Source of the DNA: JAWKWH01 sp963669415
GTDB taxonomy: Bacteria; Pseudomonadota; Alphaproteobacteria; Rhizobiales; Rhizobiaceae
DNA length: 64,000 nt
Assembly: GCA_963669415.2 (NCBI GenBank)
Contig: CAXXPS010000001.1
Coordinates: 496,001 to 560,000 of the forward strand
Direction of reading: 5' to 3'
The stretch's first letter is position 1. Every line of letters begins with the position of its first letter. A program made the position numbers and the translations under genes. Shown piece by piece: positions 59,835 to 64,000 of the stretch. The notes beneath the pieces are model-generated. The model ran no database searches. It was not told the origin of the DNA and was given only the letters and a program-made list of their open reading frames with translations.

Positions 59835-60691
59835 GCAACATCGTCGACGCACAGGCCAATATCGCACGCGCAATCAAGTATCCGAGCGTCGATGCGCGCA
59901 ACTGGACGCTCTATTTCTTTTTTCGGGTCATGCGCAAAACTGAAACGAAGACGTTTCAGGATTTGCTTGGCCGGCAGCTCAAAGCAGCCGGCGCGACGAA
60001 AGTTGCCGGCTCGCGCGGCAGCATGGGCAAGTCCGGAGATACGGGCGATCAGGGCACGGCGTTTTCATTGGGCGATGCCGTCGAAGCCATCGTCAAGCAG
60101 CATGCGGCCTCACTCGGCAGCGGTGGCCACAACATAGAGCCGCAAGAGGAATCCGGAGCGAGCGCTATTCCAGGGCAGTGGCCCAATGTTCCAGACGCCA
60201 AGAAGCCATCCGGAGCTTTCCTGGCCTGGCTTCGAATGGTGACGAGTGCCGAGTTCGATACAGAAGCAGACGCAATCGGCGACAAGAAAACCGCCAGTGC
60301 CGTCGCTGCTGAAGTCGGCGGCAAGGTTGACCCTGCATCGATTCACGCGGAACTGAAGAAAGCGCTTTCTTCCAAAACCGCTGGTGCGGAAGCAATGAAG
60401 GTGCTGTCGCGGTTTCCCGAACTGTTGAAGGCCAAGGATGGGCCAGTGAAGGTGGGTACTGCGGTTTTCACCCTGATCCTTACCGGCATGAACTCACCGG
60501 CACAGCTCAGCGCGACATTCCAGGCTTTGGGAAGTATGGGCGGCAGTTTGCAGGAACACTCCAATTCGCCGCGCGATTCCTGTTCGTGTTGTCGGCCTAT
60601 TTCAAAGTGCTGCTTTCGAGCCCGGATCTGTTGGCGGCGATTATTGCCAAGTTTGAGAAGAACCCCTCTGCCGCGGGTGCTGCGGCGCTGA
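59831..60691 (+). CDS. N-terminal part of the DyP-P450 protein, frame-interrupted
   Basis: This 286-codon frame is natural up to about residue 236 ('SATFQALGSMGG'). It then becomes nonsense ('SCSCCRPISKCCFRARICW'), which is the shadow of the next frame. The continuing frame resumes with 'FAGTLQFAARFLFVLSAYFK', so one protein was probably encoded with a single -1 change near 60535-60560. The segment is helical and has no known motif. It overlaps the preceding gene by an ATGA. Confidence 0.65.
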   Translation: MSNIVDAQANIARAIKYPSVDARNWTLYFFFRVMRKTETKTFQDLLGRQLKAAGATKVAGSRGSMGKSGDTGDQGTAFSLGDAVEAIVKQHAASLGSGGHNIEPQEESGASAIPGQWPNVPDAKKPSGAFLAWLRMVTSAEFDTEADAIGDKKTASAVAAEVGGKVDPASIHAELKKALSSKTAGAEAMKVLSRFPELLKAKDGPVKVGTAVFTLILTGMNSPAQLSATFQALGSMGGSLQEHSNSPRDSCSCCRPISKCCFRARICWRRLLPSLRRTPLPRVLRR

Positions 60692-63600
60692 ATGGCGGTT
60701 TGCCGATGATGTGCCTGTTTGAGATATTCCGCCAGGCCGCGCCATGGGCACGGAAGAAAATCAAGAGCAAGAAACAAGCTGCAGCTTTGAACCCAATGGT
60801 AATCTCCGAGGCGGATCGGGCACGACTCGTAGATGCCTCGAAAGCGGAAACCGATCGCTCCAAAGATTCAATTCCGATCAACATCGCTTTTTCCCATTCC
60901 GGGCTGGAGGCGCTCAGTCTGCACCCGGAGACGCTCCGCTCGTTTCCCGATGTGTTCAAGGAAGGAATGGCTGCCCGCGCCGAGCGCCTCGGCGACACCG
61001 GAGCCAGCGCGCCTGAAAACTGGGATGGTGCACTGGGCCTGAAGAGCATCCATGGCCATTTCAGCAGCCGGTTTGCAATCGGTGATGATGGTGATGTTGC
61101 CGATGAAGCGCCGTGGACGCGCCTGCGCGAAGATATTCGCATGTTCAATTACCGCGCCGGGCCGCGGGGCAAGTTGCTGCGCGCGTTGCTGGCAACCCTG
61201 TTCAGGCCGCTTGGCATGGAGATCATGCATATCGAACTTGGGCAGGACCCTTACAGTGTAGAAGAACGACCCGACGAGGATGGCGGACCGGGTCGCAGGA
61301 TCATGGTGCCGGAAAAGTACCGGCGTGAGCATTTCGGTTTCCGTGACGGGATCAGCCAGCCATTCGTCGACATTGGTCTTGCCCCCCCGCCGGCAGGCGG
61401 CGGCACGCCGCGCAGAAACCGGACCTGGGACAGTGTCGCTGCCGGTGAGATATTCATCAGTCAAGAGGATGAGGACGGACATCTTCAAGGCCAGCCCGCC
61501 AACGAAATGCTTCGGGCAGGTGCGACCTATGAAATATTCCGCAAGCTTGAGCAGGATGTGATCGGGTTTCGCAATTTTCTCAAGAGCCAACGGTCCACAC
61601 CTGACGGCCAGGAAAAACTGGCTGCCCAGTTCATGGGGCGCTGGAAAGACGGCACTCCGCTTATCGTCTCGCCGGACCACGACATGAATCTCGGCCGGGA
61701 TCTGGACAGCAAGACCAATGATTTTCTCTATGCAAAAGACGATCCGCGTGGAGAGCGTTGTCCGCTGGGGGCGCATATAAGGCGGTCCAATCCGCGCGAT
61801 ATCGGCGGCGGTGCGGATGCAAAACGCCACCGCATCCTCAGGCGCGGTATTGCCTATGGCGGCTCGCTTCTGCCCGAGGGGTCAAATGGCGACGGCGAGG
61901 ATCGCGGCCTGCTATTCGTCTGCGTGAACTCGCGCATCGACCTGCAATTCGAACTGGTTCAATCCAACTGGATCAACAATGGCGAATTTCTCGGCCAAGC
62001 AGGGCTTGGACGTTGCCCGGTGACGGGCTCAAACAATGGACGCGTCTCCGACCGGTTCTTCGAATCCGGCGCCATTGCCCCAGTCCACCATATTCCCCGT
62101 TTTGTCACCACGAGGGGCGGCGACTATTTCTTCCTGCCTGGCGTCAAGGCGCTGCGGCTCATGGCTCAAGGTGACAAGTTTGAGCCGGATGCTGACTGGA
62201 AAGGCGGTGGCTGGCTGGATGATATCGTCACTCCGTCAATGATCGCCGAAACCCGGATCCGGCGATATGTGGCCCGCATGGTGTTGCTCGACAACAAGGA
62301 ACGCTCGATTGTCATCCGGCCGCCCGAGACCCATTCCGGCGGGACGCTGCCCTATCCGCATCAGATCGAGGAAGACCCGCTTGCCGGTGACCCGATTACG
62401 GTTGTCGGGTTGCACAAGGACGTCAAAAAGGTTCTCGCCGACAATACCGGCGGAGATTTGCTGTTTTCGGTTCGCAATTATCGCGACGCCTGCCGTCGTG
62501 CCACTCGCGGCTACGATCTTCTGATCGGCACCGAGCTTGGAACCAAGGTGGAACCGACCCGAAAGCGGCTGCAGGAAGTTTTGAAATTGGTCTGGGCACA
62601 GTTCTCCACCCATGTCGATTTCCAGGCAGAAATGGCGAAAATCGCCGATAAGAGCATCAATGACGCGATCAACCGGACCAGCCAACGGGGTCAAATTGAT
62701 CTGGTCCGCGACCTGGCAACGGACACCGTCTACAATATCGTCTCCGAATTATTTGGTGTCGGCGGACCGAGCTGGCTGACCGAGATTGCCATTGCGCTGC
62801 CATTCAAGCGCAAGCAGGTGGGCGATCTGGAGCGCGACTGGTTGAGCGCCATCAAGCGCGACAAACCGGAAAACCCGAGCCAGATCACCTTGCAGCTCTG
62901 GTCTTTGATTTTCCTTGCCGATCTGGTTGGTAACCAGTTGCGGATGGGTGAATTGAACGAGTTGGCTCGCTCATCGGGGGCCGAGTTCCTGGGTCATTTG
63001 GAACTGGAGTTGAAGAAAGCACGCACGCAAAAACGGACCGATCCGAAAACGCTGTTGGAGATGTTCGTCCATTGTGAGGATGATGCGATCCAAATGGTGC
63101 GGAACGCGGCGGGCTTCGGCGGCAATCCGGACTACTCGGTGGACGACTACTTCATCGACGTGCTGGTGTTGATGCTCGAACTCGTCGGGACTCCGATGTC
63201 GGTCATTCCAACCGCATGGGGTAATGTGATTGGCGGCATACTCAATGCGGGAATTGACCTGCAGAGCATGTTTGCGATCTTCGGCGATCCAGGGCCGGAT
63301 CCATTTCCTGAGTTGCCCGGTGGCGGCGGGCGTGAAGCAAGCTGGGTTACGCGGCTTGCCTATGAGGTCGACCGGCTGAATCCCTCGTTCAAGATGTTCC
63401 TGCGGCGCAGCGAACAGACCAATGTCATCGATGAGGAATTGACGATCGAAAAGGGTCACTGGGTGGCGGCGCTGGCGGTGGCGGCAAACCTCGATAAGGA
63501 AGCTTTCCCCGATCCCTTTACGTTTTCGCTTGGGGAAAAATTTAACGGTCCACGCCGTGAAATGGGAGACTATCTCATGTTCGGCTCAGCCGGCGGCAAT

Positions 63601-63783
63601 CGCGATTGCTGGGGTAGGGACCGGATGGCGCTTTACCTGATCGTTCAGTTCCTCCGCGCTTGTTCCCGGCTGGATGGGTTGCGCAAGGTGGCCGGTCCCG
63701 GTGGCGATGCACAGAAGCTGCTAAAGATCACTATCGGCCAGCCGGCAAGGTTTGCGCGGCAAAGGATCAAAGCAACCGCCTGA
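60586..63783 (+). CDS. DyP-type peroxidase fused to a cytochrome P450-like domain
   Basis: The open frame (GTG 60586; open from 60313) encodes 1065 residues. The DyP domain (about 60-560) has the 'GFRDGISQP' (GXXDG) motif with its catalytic Asp near 254, the proximal heme His near 397 in 'LGAHIRRSNPRD', and Arg in 'RILRRGIAYG'. From about 590 a P450-like domain shows the K-helix Glu-X-X-Arg at 927-930 ('YEVDRLNPS'), 'FPDPFTFSL', and the Cys heme ligand near 1008 in 'FGSAGGNRDCWG'. The latter is unusual, with Trp after the Cys and a two-residue longer loop. Both heme modules appear complete. Upstream coding lies in another frame. Confidence 0.85.
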   Translation: MLSAYFKVLLSSPDLLAAIIAKFEKNPSAAGAAALNGGLPMMCLFEIFRQAAPWARKKIKSKKQAAALNPMVISEADRARLVDASKAETDRSKDSIPINIAFSHSGLEALSLHPETLRSFPDVFKEGMAARAERLGDTGASAPENWDGALGLKSIHGHFSSRFAIGDDGDVADEAPWTRLREDIRMFNYRAGPRGKLLRALLATLFRPLGMEIMHIELGQDPYSVEERPDEDGGPGRRIMVPEKYRREHFGFRDGISQPFVDIGLAPPPAGGGTPRRNRTWDSVAAGEIFISQEDEDGHLQGQPANEMLRAGATYEIFRKLEQDVIGFRNFLKSQRSTPDGQEKLAAQFMGRWKDGTPLIVSPDHDMNLGRDLDSKTNDFLYAKDDPRGERCPLGAHIRRSNPRDIGGGADAKRHRILRRGIAYGGSLLPEGSNGDGEDRGLLFVCVNSRIDLQFELVQSNWINNGEFLGQAGLGRCPVTGSNNGRVSDRFFESGAIAPVHHIPRFVTTRGGDYFFLPGVKALRLMAQGDKFEPDADWKGGGWLDDIVTPSMIAETRIRRYVARMVLLDNKERSIVIRPPETHSGGTLPYPHQIEEDPLAGDPITVVGLHKDVKKVLADNTGGDLLFSVRNYRDACRRATRGYDLLIGTELGTKVEPTRKRLQEVLKLVWAQFSTHVDFQAEMAKIADKSINDAINRTSQRGQIDLVRDLATDTVYNIVSELFGVGGPSWLTEIAIALPFKRKQVGDLERDWLSAIKRDKPENPSQITLQLWSLIFLADLVGNQLRMGELNELARSSGAEFLGHLELELKKARTQKRTDPKTLLEMFVHCEDDAIQMVRNAAGFGGNPDYSVDDYFIDVLVLMLELVGTPMSVIPTAWGNVIGGILNAGIDLQSMFAIFGDPGPDPFPELPGGGGREASWVTRLAYEVDRLNPSFKMFLRRSEQTNVIDEELTIEKGHWVAALAVAANLDKEAFPDPFTFSLGEKFNGPRREMGDYLMFGSAGGNRDCWGRDRMALYLIVQFLRACSRLDGLRKVAGPGGDAQKLLKITIGQPARFARQRIKATA

Positions 63784-63809
63784 CAGGCGAAATGGTGGTT
63801 GCGCGACAG

Positions 63810-64000
63810 TCAGACCGCGACCCACCCATTCGCCGTCTTCATCCGGTGGGTTATCGTGTTACTGCGGCCGAGCGTTTGTTCGATGAAGCAGCCCTTTTTC
63901 GCCGCCTGGATCAATTCGGCGACCTTGGCATCCGGATCGTCGCTCTCGATCATGACATCGATCTCAAAGGAGTGCGGTGCGGTTTCGTAGATGCGGCCCT
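63810..64000 (-). CDS. OsmC-family protein, C-terminal part (5' end outside window)
   Basis: Only the last 63 codons are present. They read 'IYETAPHSFEIDVMIESDDP', 'AAKKGCFIEQTLGR' and 'THRMKTANGWVAV', which match the end of OsmC/Ohr-type proteins of rhizobia. The catalytic Cys lies in 'KKGCFIEQTL'. OsmC proteins reduce organic hydroperoxides. It converges with the DyP-P450 gene, another oxidant-related locus. Confidence 0.8.
   Translation of the reverse strand, partial: GRIYETAPHSFEIDVMIESDDPDAKVAELIQAAKKGCFIEQTLGRSNTITHRMKTANGWVAV

Overview
The window reads as one continuous stretch of an alphaproteobacterial chromosome. It is most likely from the order Hyphomicrobiales (Rhizobiales), possibly a marine or plant-associated member. 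The evidence is gene order and family content: dnaG-rpoD, a rhizobial-type fructose uptake operon frcBCAK with a ROK regulator, petP-petR next to an EnvZ-like kinase and ilvE, the lgt-midA-pgeF block beside ubiK, a BA14K protein, and several proteins known mainly from this order. Codon use is moderately GC-rich throughout. The two araC-like genes at 11.7-14.2 kb and their flanks look less GC-rich than the housekeeping genes. No rRNA, tRNA, CRISPR array or intact transposase gene was found.

Layout. 1-11 kb is housekeeping: the dnaG tail, rpoD, a LysE exporter, a DUF2189 membrane protein, a methyltransferase, mutS and a malic enzyme-phosphotransacetylase hybrid. 11-15 kb holds two tandemly duplicated AraC-type regulators with three diverged copies of their intergenic DNA. 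14.9-17.8 kb is a compact nitrilase locus (divergent AraC regulator, nitrilase, FMN-split-barrel protein). 17.8-25 kb is a mixture: a luciferase-domain protein, cytochrome c556, LysR, an SDR, a secreted LVIVD/PA-domain protein and a HEAT-repeat protein, with a possible IS110 remnant. 25-31.4 kb carries an aromatic-type FAD monooxygenase and a sulfotransferase cluster: two PAPS-type enzymes, a membrane protein and an arylsulfotransferase-like protein. 32.7-38.5 kb is a glycine betaine ABC system followed by a D-cysteine desulfhydrase/L-cysteate sulfo-lyase family enzyme with a divergent LysR gene. 38.5-43.6 kb is frcKACB with its divergent ROK repressor. 43.7-57.1 kb is core metabolism and regulation, interrupted by a 303-bp element with terminal inverted repeats. 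57.5-63.8 kb contains a secreted six-repeat cysteine-paired protein and a redox operon whose main product joins a DyP-type peroxidase to a cytochrome P450-like domain. The window ends inside an OsmC-family gene.

How the genes work together. The nitrilase locus looks like an inducible nitrile/amide pathway. The sulfotransferases, the arylsulfotransferase-like protein and the cysteate/cysteine lyase suggest sulfate-ester and sulfur-compound metabolism, although they are not one operon. The DyP-P450 operon is the most unusual assembly. Its two heme-enzyme modules are in one reading frame and sit behind two accessory segments, and two apparent -1 frame changes make it either a decaying locus, a sequence-error case or a recoded one.
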